From: Candidatus Methylomicrobium oryzae
GTDB taxonomy: Bacteria > Pseudomonadota > Gammaproteobacteria > Methylococcales > Methylomonadaceae
Direction of reading: 5' to 3'
Assembly: GCF_016745425.1 (NCBI RefSeq)
Contig: NZ_JAERVK010000005.1
Span: 62,001 to 126,000, forward strand
DNA length: 64,000 nucleotides
Shown piece after piece: positions 11,229 through 21,494 of this stretch. Every line of letters begins with the position of its first letter. Position 1 is the stretch's first letter. Below the pieces are notes generated by a model. That model ran no database searches and was not told where the DNA came from. It saw only the letters and a list, made by a program, of their open reading frames with translations. Made by a program: the position numbers and the translations under genes.

Positions 11229-11636
11229 GTTAAGTTAAGCCGTCATTCCGGCATCGATTCATGCCAGGCTTTCCGGCCTGGCCCCCTTCGGGTCATGCAA
11301 ATCTGTTCCAGACAGATGTGTGCCGAGATCCACGACTGCATGGATGCCGCCACGAAAGGGTGGTCTATGGACAGAGGTACGCGCCCAAGGAAGGGCGAGG
11401 TAGATCGCGTCGGGAACACGCGATCGACGACCCCACGGATGGGGGAGGTAGATCGCGTCGGGAACACGCGATCGAGGGCAATGCAGGAGCAATTGCCGAC
11501 GACTGCACGGATGCAGGAGGTAGAGCAATGCAGGAGCAATTGCCGAGGTTACAGGGATGTATCCGAAGTTTGCCATCCCTGGCAGCTGGATTCCGACATT
11601 CCCTGCCGGAATGACGTAGTTTTTCTTAACTTAACG
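11229..11636. repeat. Large composite repeat with CGTCATTCCGGC ends
   Basis: The stretch begins GTTAAGTTAAGCCGTCATTC and ends with the complementary GCCGGAATGACG followed by TTAACTTAAC. The same ends bound a minimal copy at 43994-44062 and a medium copy at 47867-48053. The interior here holds a tandem array of about 48-bp units (11378-11544). No gene is supported between 11102 and 11771; a short REP-like GTAGGGTACG also occurs at 11207 and further copies near 11641-11715. Confidence 0.8.
11378..11544. repeat. Tandem array of 48-bp double-hairpin units
   Basis: Units lie at 11378-11425 (48 bp), 11426-11473 (48 bp), a half unit at 11474-11497 and one at 11498-11544 (47 bp). Each has the layout GACGAC, stem-loop 1, GAGGTAG, stem-loop 2. 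Stem 1 is CTGCA/TGCAG in one unit and CCCCA/TGGGG in another. Stem 2 is built from GCAAT/ATTGC in one and from ATCGCGT/ACGCGAT in the others. The same unit recurs at 47912-47959, 52890-52937 and twice at 62459-62554. Confidence 0.85.
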
Positions 11637-11771
11637 CATTGAGGTACGCACCGTGTACCTGGCTCCCGCCAAAAACAGTGGAACACTATGAAAAGGTACG
11701 CGGTGCGTACCCTACATCCAGCGATATTTTTCCGAATTTTAACCTTCGAAAGGCTAACCGACTTCTCTCCA

Positions 11772-12572
11772 ATGAACTCGATCTTTGAATTCGCCGAAGC
11801 CTGCCTTTACCGGAACGACATCGACGAAAAACTGGCGCTGACGCACCGGGCGATGCAACTCTTGCGGGAAAACCGTTTGCAGTCGGCTTCATCCGGGCAG
11901 GTGTTGCCGATCGAGGGTGTCCGGTTTCCAGAGCGGCCGATGCTGTTGCCTCCGCGCGAAATGCCGAGCCGGAAGCTGAACACGCCCGAAGGCGTCGCAG
12001 CGTTTTTCCATGCGATCGCGCATGTCGAGTTCGTCGCGATTTACCTGGCCTGGGACTTGCTCTACCGCTTCCGGGGCCTGCCGGAGCAGTTTTATGCGGA
12101 CTGGCTGCGTGTAGCTGACGAGGAAGCCCAGCATTTCTCATTGATTCGCGAGCATCTGAGGTCGATGGGTGTCGATTACGGCGATCTGCCCGCGCACGGC
12201 GGCCTCTGGGAGCATGCGACCGATACGGCGGGGCTCTTGCCGGCACGCCTGGCACTGGTGCCGCGCTGCATGGAGGCGCGGGGACTGGACGTGACCCCGG
12301 CGCTGATCGAGAAGTTCCGGCAGGCCGGCGATCAACAAAGCGTCGCGATCCTGACCCGAATCCTGACCGACGAGATCGGTCATGTCGAGCTCGGATCTTA
12401 CTGGTTTAAGTTCGTTTGCCGGGAAGAGGGGCTGGAACCCGAAGCCGAATACCGCCGCCTCATCGGCGAGTATTACAAAGGCGGACGGCCAAAAGGGCCT
12501 TTCAACCGGACATTGCGGATTCAGGCGGGGTTCTCGGATGCCGAGCTGGACTGGCTGGAGGCAGACGGTTAA
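11772..12572 (+). CDS. DUF455 ferritin-like protein
   Basis: The 266-residue product matches the DUF455 family, which has a ferritin-like four-helix diiron fold related to MiaE. Candidate metal ligands are in HAIAHVEFVAIYLAWD, DEEAQHFSLIREHL and DEIGHVELGSYWF, the expected Glu and ExxH pattern on successive helices. The ATG at 11772 is chosen because the homology begins there; an in-frame ATG at 11688 lies in repeat sequence. The substrate is unknown. It is not in an obvious operon. Confidence 0.8.
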   Translation: MNSIFEFAEACLYRNDIDEKLALTHRAMQLLRENRLQSASSGQVLPIEGVRFPERPMLLPPREMPSRKLNTPEGVAAFFHAIAHVEFVAIYLAWDLLYRFRGLPEQFYADWLRVADEEAQHFSLIREHLRSMGVDYGDLPAHGGLWEHATDTAGLLPARLALVPRCMEARGLDVTPALIEKFRQAGDQQSVAILTRILTDEIGHVELGSYWFKFVCREEGLEPEAEYRRLIGEYYKGGRPKGPFNRTLRIQAGFSDAELDWLEADG

Positions 12573-12677
12573 TCCGGCGCGAGTCCGTTTTTAAACGAGG
12601 GGCGTAGGGCGGATAAGCGAAGCGCCATCCGCCACTGAAACTCAATCGGCTCTTTCGCCGGCATCAGGACCGGGCAA

Positions 12678-12698
12678 GGCGGGGTTTATAACCCCGCC
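12678..12698. terminator. GC-rich hairpin between convergent genes
   Basis: GGCGGGGTT and AACCCCGCC form a 9-bp perfect stem with a 3-base loop. It lies between the ends of the convergent DUF455 and TPR genes and may serve as a bidirectional terminator, though no clear U-tract follows. The surroundings (12600-12779) also carry REP-like sequence such as GGGGCAACATGCCCC. Confidence 0.45.
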
Positions 12699-12779
12699 TC
12701 TACCGTTTCAACATCATTCTCTCGAAATTTCCGTAAAACTCTGCGGGCGGGGCAACATGCCCCATCCAGCGGAGGGCTC

Positions 12780-14471
12780 TCAAAATCGTGAACCGGTCAG
12801 TGTCACATCGGCATCGCGCCATACCTCGGTGAACTGTTTTTTCACGGCTTCCGCTTCTTTCATTTTGCCCTGCTCGAACAGGCTCAACACCAGCCCGTAC
12901 AGCGACCAGCCGTTCTGCGGATGGCAGCGCAAATCCTGCCGGTAGGCTCGTTCGGCTTCCCGTGCTTTTCCGGCTTCCAATAAAACCGCGCCAAGCACCT
13001 GCCGGGGCGGCAGATACCATTCTTTCGGCTCGATGTAGTTGAGTCCGTCTTCGATCTCGACCGCGCGTCGCAAGTGCGCAATTGCCTTCGCGTAATCTTT
13101 GCGCAGCGCCGTAATCTCTCCCTCCAGCATTTCGGCGGCAATCTGCAGGATTTTGGTTACCGGATTCTTGTCGGAAAGGGTCATCTTAAGGATAGCCGGG
13201 TTATCGAGGATTTGTTCGAGATGCGCGAGCTCCTGCTGCGCCGTTTTGACGTCATCCTTTCTCAGGAGAGCCATCCCGCGCGCATAGTGCCAGACAGCCG
13301 TCAGATACAACAGGTCGGGTGGCGGCGCAGGCTCATCGATGATCGCGTCCCACTCGCCGAACAGCGCTTTCGTATACAGCGGGATCGATAGAAAATGCTG
13401 TAGCGTGCCGGTGAGTGCGGGTTCGCGCAACAGGTCCTGGCTGACATGGGTGGCGGTGTCGGCGGCGGCCTGCTCGGCCAGCCGTTTCTGGCCGGTCTTG
13501 GTCGCGGCGGACCACAAAAAATGGTAATTGTGCGGCACATAGGCCAACTTGTAGATCCCTTCGACTTGATGCGCGTGACTCAGGTAATCCTTGTCGACCT
13601 TGACCGCCTGCTGATTGGCCAGGATCGCATCGCGGTAATGCCCGATCCGAATATAGATATGCGCGGGCATGTGTACCAAATGTCCCGAACCCGGCACCAG
13701 CGACGGCAGGCGCCGGGCGCTGGGCAGGGCTTTCGAGGTATTCGGCGAAGCCTCCAGCGCATGGATATAGAGATGGTTTGCGAGCGGATTATCCGAGTCG
13801 ATCGCCAGCGCGTGCTCCAGTGCTGAGACGATTTCCGGCGTCCACGGACGGGCTTCGCCGCGCTTGGTCCAGAAATTCCACGGGTGAAGATCCATCAGGG
13901 ATTCGGCGAACAAGGCCGCGATATCGGCATCGTCGGGAAAGCGCGCGGCGACTTCGCGCATCGCCTTCGCGTAGGCTTCGTCGAGCGGTTTGCGGTTTTC
14001 CGTGGCGCTTTGGCTGTAGCGCTTCGCCAAAGCCGAGATCAGTGCCTGTTCTTTTGGAGTGACGTTTTGGGCAAGCGCCTTTGCCTGCTCCAGCGAGCGG
14101 TAGGCGGCGGGTACATCGGCAGGCGACATCGGCGCGTTGATGTTGGGGCCGAGTACCAGCGACTCGCCCCAGTAGCACAGTGCGCAATCAGGGTCGAGGC
14201 GGTACGCTTCGCGAAATGAGCGGGCGGCTTCCTGATGGTTGAAGCCATAGGCCAGAATCAGCCCCTGGTCGAAGTAGCGCTGTGCTTCGGAAATGTGGGT
14301 CGTTACCGGATAACGGTGCGTGCCGAGGCCGGCAAACAGCGGCTGTCCGGGTTTCAAGGCAGCGGTTTGAACCGATGGGCCGGCACAGCCGGCGAGCGCC
14401 GAGATGCAAAAGGCGGCCAAAAATACCAAAGGATGTAATTTTAGCCGGGGATAAAAGGCTTCGGTTAGCAT
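12780..14471 (-). CDS. TPR-repeat lipoprotein
   Basis: The 563-residue product has a signal peptide with lipobox LAGC (lipidated Cys29) and then helical tetratricopeptide-like repeats across most of its length, e.g. around residues 60-90 and near the C-terminus (GAVLLEAGKAREAERAYRQ). A conserved HMPAHIYIRIGHY segment lies in the middle. Such proteins are usually scaffolds at the outer or inner membrane; no partner is evident. The ATG at 14471 has AGGAGG 8 bp upstream; the GTG at 14480 is too close to that site. It follows acs on the same strand after 132 bp. Confidence 0.8.
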   Translation of the reverse strand: MLTEAFYPRLKLHPLVFLAAFCISALAGCAGPSVQTAALKPGQPLFAGLGTHRYPVTTHISEAQRYFDQGLILAYGFNHQEAARSFREAYRLDPDCALCYWGESLVLGPNINAPMSPADVPAAYRSLEQAKALAQNVTPKEQALISALAKRYSQSATENRKPLDEAYAKAMREVAARFPDDADIAALFAESLMDLHPWNFWTKRGEARPWTPEIVSALEHALAIDSDNPLANHLYIHALEASPNTSKALPSARRLPSLVPGSGHLVHMPAHIYIRIGHYRDAILANQQAVKVDKDYLSHAHQVEGIYKLAYVPHNYHFLWSAATKTGQKRLAEQAAADTATHVSQDLLREPALTGTLQHFLSIPLYTKALFGEWDAIIDEPAPPPDLLYLTAVWHYARGMALLRKDDVKTAQQELAHLEQILDNPAILKMTLSDKNPVTKILQIAAEMLEGEITALRKDYAKAIAHLRRAVEIEDGLNYIEPKEWYLPPRQVLGAVLLEAGKAREAERAYRQDLRCHPQNGWSLYGLVLSLFEQGKMKEAEAVKKQFTEVWRDADVTLTGSRF

Positions 14472-14603
14472 ATCCCCCACCTCCTGTTAATGGGTTTTCC
14501 CGCGACGTTGTCCGGACGGAGCGGTGCGCGGCTGATGAGGTTGTCCGGCAAAGAGCGGGCATGCCGGGGTTCTATGGGATAGTATTGCGCGGCAGTCCCG
14601 CCG

Positions 14604-16547
14604 TCAACCCTTGCCGACAACCCGGTGCTCGATGATGTTCTGCACGACCGAAGGGTCGGCCAGTGTCGAGGTATCGCCGAGATTGTCCAGTTCGCCCGCC
14701 GCGACCTTGCGCAGAATCCGGCGCATGATCTTGCCCGAACGCGTTTTCGGCAGCGAGGGCGCCCATTGGATGATGTCCGGGTGCGCGATCGGGCCGATTT
14801 CCTTCCGGACCAGTTCGTCCAGCTCTTTTCTGAGCTGCTCGCTCGGTTCGACGCCCGCGTTCAGCGTCACATAGGCATAGATGCCCTGGCCCTTGATGTT
14901 GTGGGGATAGCCGACCACCGCCGCTTCCGCGACCGACTCGTGCAGCACCAGCGCGCTTTCGATCTCGGCCGTGCCTAATCGGTGGCCCGACACGTTCAAT
15001 ACGTCGTCGATCCGGCCGGTGATCCAGTAATAGCCGTCGGCATCGCGTTTGGCGCCGTCGCCGCTGTAATAAAAACCGGGGGCCTTGCTGAAATAGGTGT
15101 CGATGTAGAGCTTATGGTCGCCGTAGATCGTCCGCGCCTGTCCCGGCCAGGAGCGCGCGATCACCAGGCTGCCTTCAGCGGCGCCTTCGAGGATTCGGCC
15201 GTTCGTGTCGAGAATCTCCGGCTTAATCCCGAAAAACGGCAGCGTAGCCGAGCCGGGTTTCAGGCCGGTCGCGCCCGGCAGCGGGGTAATCATGATCCCG
15301 CCGGTTTCGGTCTGCCACCAGGTATCCATGATCGGGCGCGTACCGCCGCCGACCACGTGATAGTACCATTCCCAGGCTTCCGGATTGATCGGCTCGCCGA
15401 CGCTGCCGAGGATTCGGAGGCTCTGTCGGGAGGTTTGATTGACGTAATGATCGCCTTGCGCCATCAATGCGCGGATCGCGGTCGGGGCGGTGTAAAAAAT
15501 ATTGACCTTGTGCTTGTCGACCACCTGCCAGAAGCGGTCCGGTCCCGGATAAGTCGGCACGCCCTCGAACATCAGCGTCGTCGCACCGTTGCAGAGCGGG
15601 CCGTAGATCACGTAGGAATGGCCGGTCACCCAGCCGATGTCGGCGGTGCACCAATAAATGTCGCCGTCGTGATAATCGAACACGTACTTGTGGGTTATTG
15701 CAGCATACAGGAGATAGCCGCCGGTCGTATGCAGCATCCCTTTCGGCTTGCCGGTCGAGCCGGAGGTATAAAGGATGAACAGCGGGTCTTCGGCATCCAT
15801 CGGCTCCGGCGGGCACTCGGCGGAGGCGGTGACCATCGCTTCGTGATACCAGAGGTCGCGGCCTTCTAGCCAGTCGATTTTGCCGCCGGTATTCTTGATC
15901 ACGATGATCTTTTCCAGCATCGGGCAATGGATGGCGGCTTCGTCCACGTTCGCCTTCAGCGGCACGATTTTACCGCCCCGGTAGCCTTCGTCCGCGCAGA
16001 CTACGAATTTGCTGCCGCAATCCAGAATCCGGTCTTTCAAGGCCTCGGCCGAAAAGCCTCCGAACACGACCGAATGTACCGCGCCGATTCGCGCGCAGGC
16101 GAGCATCACCGCCGCCGCCTCGGCGATCATCGGCAGATAGATGCAGACCCGGTCGCCTTTTTTAACGCCCTGGGCTTTCAGTACGTTCGCAAAGCGGCAG
16201 ACCTCTTCGAAGAGTTCTCGGTAAGTGATTTTCCGGTCGTGCGCCGGATTATCGCCTTCCCAGATGATCGCGACCTGATCGCCGCGCTTGTCCAGATGGC
16301 GGTCCAGGCAGTTCACGCTGACGTTCAGCTTGCCGCCGTCGAACCAGCGGATATGCGCCGATTTGAAATCATAATCCGAAACGGTACGCCAACGCTCGTC
16401 CCAGTCCAGAAACCGCTCCGCCTGCTCGGCCCAGAATGTCTCGGGTTCGGCGAGCGAGCGTTGATAGAGGGCATGGTAGGCCTCGCGATTGATATGCGCC
16501 TGGGCGGCGGTTTCGGGCTTTACCGGATAGACACGATCCTCAGACAT
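14604..16547 (-). CDS. acs: Acetyl-CoA synthetase
   Basis: Acs activates acetate to acetyl-CoA via acetyl-AMP. The 647-residue protein has the full-length family size, the AMP-binding motif [11 protein letters not shown], the motif WWQTETGG, and the C-terminal [11 protein letters not shown] with the lysine (near residue 606) that is reversibly acetylated in this family. The N-terminus (about residues 15-100) is the ACS-specific extension. An AGGA lies about nine bases before the ATG. Confidence 0.95.
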   Translation of the reverse strand: MSEDRVYPVKPETAAQAHINREAYHALYQRSLAEPETFWAEQAERFLDWDERWRTVSDYDFKSAHIRWFDGGKLNVSVNCLDRHLDKRGDQVAIIWEGDNPAHDRKITYRELFEEVCRFANVLKAQGVKKGDRVCIYLPMIAEAAAVMLACARIGAVHSVVFGGFSAEALKDRILDCGSKFVVCADEGYRGGKIVPLKANVDEAAIHCPMLEKIIVIKNTGGKIDWLEGRDLWYHEAMVTASAECPPEPMDAEDPLFILYTSGSTGKPKGMLHTTGGYLLYAAITHKYVFDYHDGDIYWCTADIGWVTGHSYVIYGPLCNGATTLMFEGVPTYPGPDRFWQVVDKHKVNIFYTAPTAIRALMAQGDHYVNQTSRQSLRILGSVGEPINPEAWEWYYHVVGGGTRPIMDTWWQTETGGIMITPLPGATGLKPGSATLPFFGIKPEILDTNGRILEGAAEGSLVIARSWPGQARTIYGDHKLYIDTYFSKAPGFYYSGDGAKRDADGYYWITGRIDDVLNVSGHRLGTAEIESALVLHESVAEAAVVGYPHNIKGQGIYAYVTLNAGVEPSEQLRKELDELVRKEIGPIAHPDIIQWAPSLPKTRSGKIMRRILRKVAAGELDNLGDTSTLADPSVVQNIIEHRVVGKG

Positions 16548-17013
16548 GAAACGAATCCTTTTATATTTGAATGCGACGGATTAAGGGGGTATTGACACAA
16601 AAACGCATCTTATCAAACTGTCGGTTGTTTCCAGTAAAAAATTCCGTCGGAAAAGGCTGGAGGAGGATCGAGGAGCGTTATATATGAGGCCGGCGTGAGA
16701 GGAAAGGAAAGCGCTGAGTCCGGTTGTTCGAACGGATCATTCGCCGCAACGATGACGAGCCCAAAATGTTTTTATTTGTTGCCCATCCGATTTTAGTGGA
16801 TACGCTTTTTACGGGATAAGTTAAGCTTAACAATAAGTTATTGTTTTTTTGTTTGTTTTTTCATTAATGTCAGGAAGACGATAAAGATTGACATCAATGC
16901 TTATTAAGCGCCTACTGGCCTTTTAGCGGTTTAGGAAAAATTCAAAAACTGGCTAATTCAAATGATTTCCTACTAACCGCGCCCCGGGGCTTTATCCTGG
17001 GAATGGAGAGATA
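16548..17013. other. Intergenic stretch upstream of acs
   Basis: No gene is seen. The segment from about 16780 to 16900 is AT-rich with T tracts and probably holds the acs promoter on the minus strand and that of the small ORF on the plus strand. I could not identify a specific site. Confidence 0.4.
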
Positions 17014-17265
17014 ATGATGACTATATCGCAAAGAATAAGGCAGGACATTGCCTCTCCTTTTCTGGACATAGACGTGTTGAATGTCGTCGTTCATCGTCGA
17101 GCTGTCATCTATGATGAAGCGCGCTTGCCCGGTTATCTTTTCAGGAGCGGCGATTACTTTGTGACCGATGGTTCCGGGAGTTGCGTTTATCGGGCAGTCA
17201 ATGCTGACTTTGAAAGAGTGTGGGCGGGCGGCGAATGGGCTGGTGAGAAAAAGCCTAATAGTTAA
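17014..17265 (+). CDS. Small hypothetical protein
   Basis: An 83-residue frame starts with ATGATG preceded by GGAGAG at good spacing. The product has no transmembrane segment and an acidic/hydrophobic mix that looks like a small globular domain (a segment GDYFVTDGSGSCVYRAV could be beta-strands). I do not recognise a family. It could be a chance frame, but the ribosome site argues for translation. Confidence 0.4.
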   Translation: MMTISQRIRQDIASPFLDIDVLNVVVHRRAVIYDEARLPGYLFRSGDYFVTDGSGSCVYRAVNADFERVWAGGEWAGEKKPNS

Positions 17266-17350
17266 GGTTGTACCGATGGAATAAAATAGGCAATGGCTGA
17301 ATCGATCTTTGCAGAGCTTTGAGTGGTTAGGCCAGCCCAACCCGCATTTC

Positions 17351-17376
17351 CGTTCCCACGCCGGCGCATGGGAACG
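17351..17376. repeat. REP-like hairpin downstream of fabI
   Basis: CGTTCCCACGC and GCATGGGAACG form an almost perfect stem. This 'GTTCCCACGC' palindrome type is widely dispersed in gammaproteobacterial genomes. Its place 18 bp after the fabI stop suggests a transcript-end role as well. Confidence 0.6.
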
Positions 17377-17393
17377 AGGAGAAGAAGGCTTGA

Positions 17394-18176
17394 TTAAGAC
17401 GCCGCCAGTCCGGCGATGTTGTAGCCGCAATCGACGTAAGTCACTTCGCCGGTGACGCCGGAGGCGAGGTCCGAGCACAGGAACGCAGCGACATTGCCGA
17501 CCTCTTCGATCGTGACGTTGCGCTTCAGCGGAGCGGTATCGGCGGCCTTGCTCAGCATTGCCTTGAAGTTGTTGATCCCGGAAGCGGCCAGGGTCCGGAT
17601 CGGGCCGGCCGAAATCGCGTTCACGCGCGTGCCTTCCGCGCCCAGCGCGACCGCCATGTAGCGCACGTTCGCTTCCAGGCTCGCTTTCGCGACGCCCATC
17701 ACGTTGTAGTTCGGAATTGCGCGTTCGGCGCCGAGGTAGGTCAGGGTCAAGAGCGAGCCGTTGCGGCCCGCCATCATGTTCCGGCCGGCCTTCGCCAGCG
17801 CGGTAAAACTGTATGAACTGATGTCGTGCGCAATCCGGAAATTGTCGCGGGTCGTCGCGTTCACGTAATCGCCTTCCAGCGCATCGCGCGGCGCGAACGC
17901 GACCGAGTGCACGATCCCGTCGAGCCCGTCCCAATGCTGGCCCAGCACCTTGAAGACATTCTCGATGTGGTCGTCGTTGCTCACGTCGCATTCGACGGTG
18001 ATGTTGGAACCGCATTCGGCAGCCATTTCCTCGACCCGGCTCTGCAGCTTGTCGTTTTGAAAGGTGAACGCCAATTCGGCGCCTTCCCGGTGCATCGCCT
18101 TCGCGATTCCCCAGGCAATCGAGCGATTGCTCGCCAGACCGACAATCAAGACACGTTTGCCCTGCATGAATCCCAT
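17394..18176 (-). CDS. fabI: Enoyl-[acyl-carrier-protein] reductase (NADH)
   Basis: FabI carries out the last reduction of fatty-acid elongation. The 260-residue SDR-fold enzyme shows the modified nucleotide motif [13 protein letters not shown] near the N-terminus, [10 protein letters not shown], and the catalytic Tyr-x6-Lys in [17 protein letters not shown] ribosome site precedes the ATG. It is divergent from the ABC substrate-binding protein gene with 125 bp between starts. Confidence 0.95.
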   Translation of the reverse strand: MGFMQGKRVLIVGLASNRSIAWGIAKAMHREGAELAFTFQNDKLQSRVEEMAAECGSNITVECDVSNDDHIENVFKVLGQHWDGLDGIVHSVAFAPRDALEGDYVNATTRDNFRIAHDISSYSFTALAKAGRNMMAGRNGSLLTLTYLGAERAIPNYNVMGVAKASLEANVRYMAVALGAEGTRVNAISAGPIRTLAASGINNFKAMLSKAADTAPLKRNVTIEEVGNVAAFLCSDLASGVTGEVTYVDCGYNIAGLAAS

Positions 18177-18301
18177 TCTGATCTCCCCTTATTATTGTTG
18201 ATATATTGTTTTCCGCCGTGCCTGCTTCGCGAGCGAAAAATCCGGCATCGTCCTGCAAACACGATAAAATAGACCGCAAAGTATCCACGACCACTCCTGC
18301 G

Positions 18302-20503
18302 ATGTCCAGTCTTTTGTCATCCAAATTTCGGCCTGCCGGCGTTTTGCCTTTCGTGCTGTTTTGCCTGGCGGTTGCGCTGATTCCGGCCGGTTGTACCGGC
18401 GCGCTCTGGAACGATCCTTACCCGCCCGAGGACGACAAGCAGGCGGTCCTGTACCAATCATTCGCGGAACGGCCGAAGCACTTGGATCCGGCAGTCGCCT
18501 ACAGCGAGAACGAATATGCGTTCATCGCGCAGATTTACGAGCCGCCGCTGCAATACCATTATCTGAAGCGGCCTTATCAACTGGTGCCGCTGACGGTCAC
18601 GCGCCTGCCCGAGATTACCTACTACGATCGGCAGGGGCAAAAGCTGGCCCCGGATGCGAATCCGCAAGGCATCGCTTACAGCGACTACCTGCTCGAAATC
18701 AAGCCCGGCATCCGCTTCCAGCCGCACCCCGCTTTCGCGCAGGATCAGGGTGGGCAATACCGCTATCACCAACTCGATAGCGGCAAAATAGATTCACTCT
18801 CGACCCTGAGCGATTTTGCCGAAACCGGCACGCGCGAATTGACCGCCGACGATTATGTCTACCAGATCAAGCGGCTGGCCTATCCCAAAACGCAGTCGCC
18901 GATCGCGGAAATCATGAAGGGCTATATCGTCGGTTTCGACGAGTTCGCCAGACAAAGCGCGGACAAGCCCAGGACGGCGCTAAGGACGCTGCCGATGAGC
19001 GGTGTCGAAGTGTTGGGCCGCTACCGTTACAAGATCCGGATCAAGGGCAAATATCCGCAGTTCAGCTACTGGCTGGCCATGCCGTTTTTCGCGCCGATGC
19101 CGTGGGAGGCCGATGCGTTCTACGGCCAGCCGGGGCTCGATGACAAGAACGTCACGCTGGACTGGTATCCGGTCGGCAGCGGGCCTTATTATCTGGCCGA
19201 AAACAATCCGAACCGGCGGATGCTGCTGCTGAAAAACCCGAATTTTCATCCGGAAAGTTATCCGGTCGAAGGCGAGCCGGGCGATGCCGAGAAGGGGCTT
19301 TTAAAAGATGCGGGCAAGCCGTTGCCGTTCATCGACAAGGTAGTCTTCACGCTCGAGAAAGAAACGATTCCGAGCTGGAGCAAGTTTCTGCAGGGCTATT
19401 ACGATGCCTCGGGCATCGCCTCCGACAGTTTCGACCAGGCGGTCCAGTTTACCGGCGGCGGGATCACGTTGACCGACAGCCTGAAAGAGAAGGGCATCCG
19501 CCTGCAGACTTCGGTCGAAACCTCGATCTTCTACATGGGCTTCAACATGCTCGATGCGACGGTCGGCGGCGACAGCGAGATGAGCCGGAAACTGCGTCAG
19601 GCGATCGCGATCGCGGTCGATTACGAGGAGTTCATCGCAATCTTCCGGAACGAGCGCGGGGTTCCCGCCCAGGGCGCGATTCCGCCCGGCATTTTCGGCA
19701 ACGAATCGGGCGAGGCTGGCGTCAACCGCTACGTCTACGATTGGAACAACGGCAAACCGCAGCGTAAGTCGATCGAAGCGGCCCGCCGGCTGATCGCGGA
19801 AGCCGGCTATCCGAACGGCATCGATCCGAAGACCAAAGCCCCGCTGATTCTGTACTTCGACACCGTCGCGACCAATGCCGACGACAAGCCGCTGATGAAC
19901 TGGTACCGCAAGCAGTTCCAGAAGCTCGGCATTCAGCTGGTGATCCGCGCGACCGATTACAACCGCTTTCAGCAGAAAATGAGTTCCGGCAATGCGCAGA
20001 TTTTTACCTGGGGCTGGAACGCCGATTACCCGGACCCGGAAAATTTCTTTTCACTGCTGTACGGGCCGAACGGCAAGGTCAAGCAAAGCGGCGAGAATGC
20101 CGGCAACTACCGGAATCCCGAATTCGACCATTTGTTCGAACAGATGCGCAATATGGAGAACGGCCGGCTGCGCCTCGAAATCATCCGGCAGATGCAGGAG
20201 ATCATCCGCCGCGATGCGCCGTGGGTATTCGGTTTTCACCCGAAGACCTTTTCGCTGTACCATGGCTGGACGAGTAACCTAAAGCCGAACCTGATGGCGA
20301 ACAACCGGACCAAATATATCCGGATCGATCCGGTACAGCGCGCCGAGCTCCGCAAACAATGGAATCGGCCGGTGCTCTGGCCTCTTGCTATCGGCGGCGC
20401 GGTTTTGATCCTGCTGCTCATGCCCGCGGTCAGCGCCTACCGACGCCGCACCCACCGGCCCGTCTCCGACGCATTGAAGATTCAAACGGAAGCTACCCGA
20501 TGA
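18302..20503 (+). CDS. Peptide-type ABC transporter substrate-binding lipoprotein
   Basis: The 733-residue product is an SBP_bac_5 (oligopeptide/nickel, YejA-like) binding protein with lipobox IPAGC (Cys31). The family core includes LRQAIAIAVDYEEF and ARRLIAEAGYPNG. The ATG at 18302 starts the signal peptide; the upstream extension is not needed. Unusually, the C-terminus has a hydrophobic segment (PLAIGGAVLILLLMPAVSAY) followed by arginines, so the protein may be anchored at both ends. The stop overlaps the permease start (ATGA). It probably binds peptides or an exported metabolite; the ligand is unknown. Confidence 0.85.
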   Translation: MSSLLSSKFRPAGVLPFVLFCLAVALIPAGCTGALWNDPYPPEDDKQAVLYQSFAERPKHLDPAVAYSENEYAFIAQIYEPPLQYHYLKRPYQLVPLTVTRLPEITYYDRQGQKLAPDANPQGIAYSDYLLEIKPGIRFQPHPAFAQDQGGQYRYHQLDSGKIDSLSTLSDFAETGTRELTADDYVYQIKRLAYPKTQSPIAEIMKGYIVGFDEFARQSADKPRTALRTLPMSGVEVLGRYRYKIRIKGKYPQFSYWLAMPFFAPMPWEADAFYGQPGLDDKNVTLDWYPVGSGPYYLAENNPNRRMLLLKNPNFHPESYPVEGEPGDAEKGLLKDAGKPLPFIDKVVFTLEKETIPSWSKFLQGYYDASGIASDSFDQAVQFTGGGITLTDSLKEKGIRLQTSVETSIFYMGFNMLDATVGGDSEMSRKLRQAIAIAVDYEEFIAIFRNERGVPAQGAIPPGIFGNESGEAGVNRYVYDWNNGKPQRKSIEAARRLIAEAGYPNGIDPKTKAPLILYFDTVATNADDKPLMNWYRKQFQKLGIQLVIRATDYNRFQQKMSSGNAQIFTWGWNADYPDPENFFSLLYGPNGKVKQSGENAGNYRNPEFDHLFEQMRNMENGRLRLEIIRQMQEIIRRDAPWVFGFHPKTFSLYHGWTSNLKPNLMANNRTKYIRIDPVQRAELRKQWNRPVLWPLAIGGAVLILLLMPAVSAYRRRTHRPVSDALKIQTEATR

Positions 20504-21477
20504 TCTACTACATTATCCGCCGCCTGTTGTATGCGGTTCCAATCCTGCTCGGGATCAATGTTCTGACCTTCGTGCTGTTCTTCGTCGTGAACAGCCCCAA
20601 CGACATGGCCCGGATGCAGCTCGGCCTGAAGCATGTAACCCCGCAGGCGATCCAGAACTGGAAACAGCAGCACGGCTACGACAAGCCGCTGCTCTGGAAC
20701 GAAAAGGCCAAGGGCGGCGACAAGCTCACCGAGACGATTTTTTACCGGAAGACGGTCGGCCTGTTTCTGTTCCGTTTCGGCGTGTCCGACAGCGGCCGCA
20801 ACATCGGCGCGGACATCCGGCAGCGCATGTGGCCGAGTCTAGCGCTTGCGCTGCCGACGCTGGCGGTGGGCCTGTTGGTCAACATCGGCTTCGCGCTGCT
20901 GATGGTGTTGTTCCGAGGCAGCTATCTCGAATTCGGCGGGCTGGTGCTGTGCGTGATCCTGATGTCGATCTCGTCCTTGTTTTACATCATCGGCGGCCAG
21001 TTCGCGATCGGCAAGCTGATGAAACTGGTCCCGATTTCCGGCTATGACGAAGGTTTCGGCGCGTTCAAGTTTCTGATCCTGCCGGTCGTGATCGGGGTGG
21101 TTTCGGGCATCGGCTCGGGCGTGCGCTGGTACCGGACCCTGTTCCTCGAAGAAGTCGGCAAGGACTACGTCCGCACCGCTCGCGCCAAAGGTCTGACCGA
21201 AACCCAGGCCCTGTTCCGGCACGTACTGCCGAACGCGATGATCCCGATCCTGACCGGCGTGGTGGTGGTATTGCCGCTCCTGTTCATGGGCAGCCTGATC
21301 ATGGAGTCGTTCTTCGGTATCCCAGGGCTAGGCAGCTACACGATCGACGCGATCAACAGCCAGGATTTCGCGATGGTGCGGGCGATGGTGTTTCTGGGGT
21401 CGATTCTGTATGTGCTGGGGCTGTTGTTGACGGATGTTTCTTATACGCTGGTGGATCCGCGAGTGAGGTTGTCTTAG
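20500..21477 (+). CDS. ABC transporter permease (YejB/DppB type)
   Basis: The 325-residue BPD_transp_1 permease begins MIYYIIRRLLYAVPILLGIN and contains the EAA-type loop DYVRTARAKGLTETQALFRHVLPNA that contacts the ATPase. About six transmembrane segments are visible. It is translationally coupled to the binding protein (ATGA overlap). The usual second permease and ATPase do not follow; a REP/RAYT block begins 18 bp after the stop. Confidence 0.88.
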   Translation: MIYYIIRRLLYAVPILLGINVLTFVLFFVVNSPNDMARMQLGLKHVTPQAIQNWKQQHGYDKPLLWNEKAKGGDKLTETIFYRKTVGLFLFRFGVSDSGRNIGADIRQRMWPSLALALPTLAVGLLVNIGFALLMVLFRGSYLEFGGLVLCVILMSISSLFYIIGGQFAIGKLMKLVPISGYDEGFGAFKFLILPVVIGVVSGIGSGVRWYRTLFLEEVGKDYVRTARAKGLTETQALFRHVLPNAMIPILTGVVVVLPLLFMGSLIMESFFGIPGLGSYTIDAINSQDFAMVRAMVFLGSILYVLGLLLTDVSYTLVDPRVRLS

Positions 21478-21494
21478 ACGATGTGAGAAAGGAC

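Noticed and set aside
11378-11544. Regular 48-bp tandem repeats resembling a short CRISPR array
   Set aside because: The units are contiguous without unique spacers, vary in their stems, and recur singly elsewhere; no cas genes are nearby.
16942-18324. Long minus-strand frame covering fabI in another frame
   Set aside because: Low-complexity Arg-rich translation overlapping fabI, which is certain.
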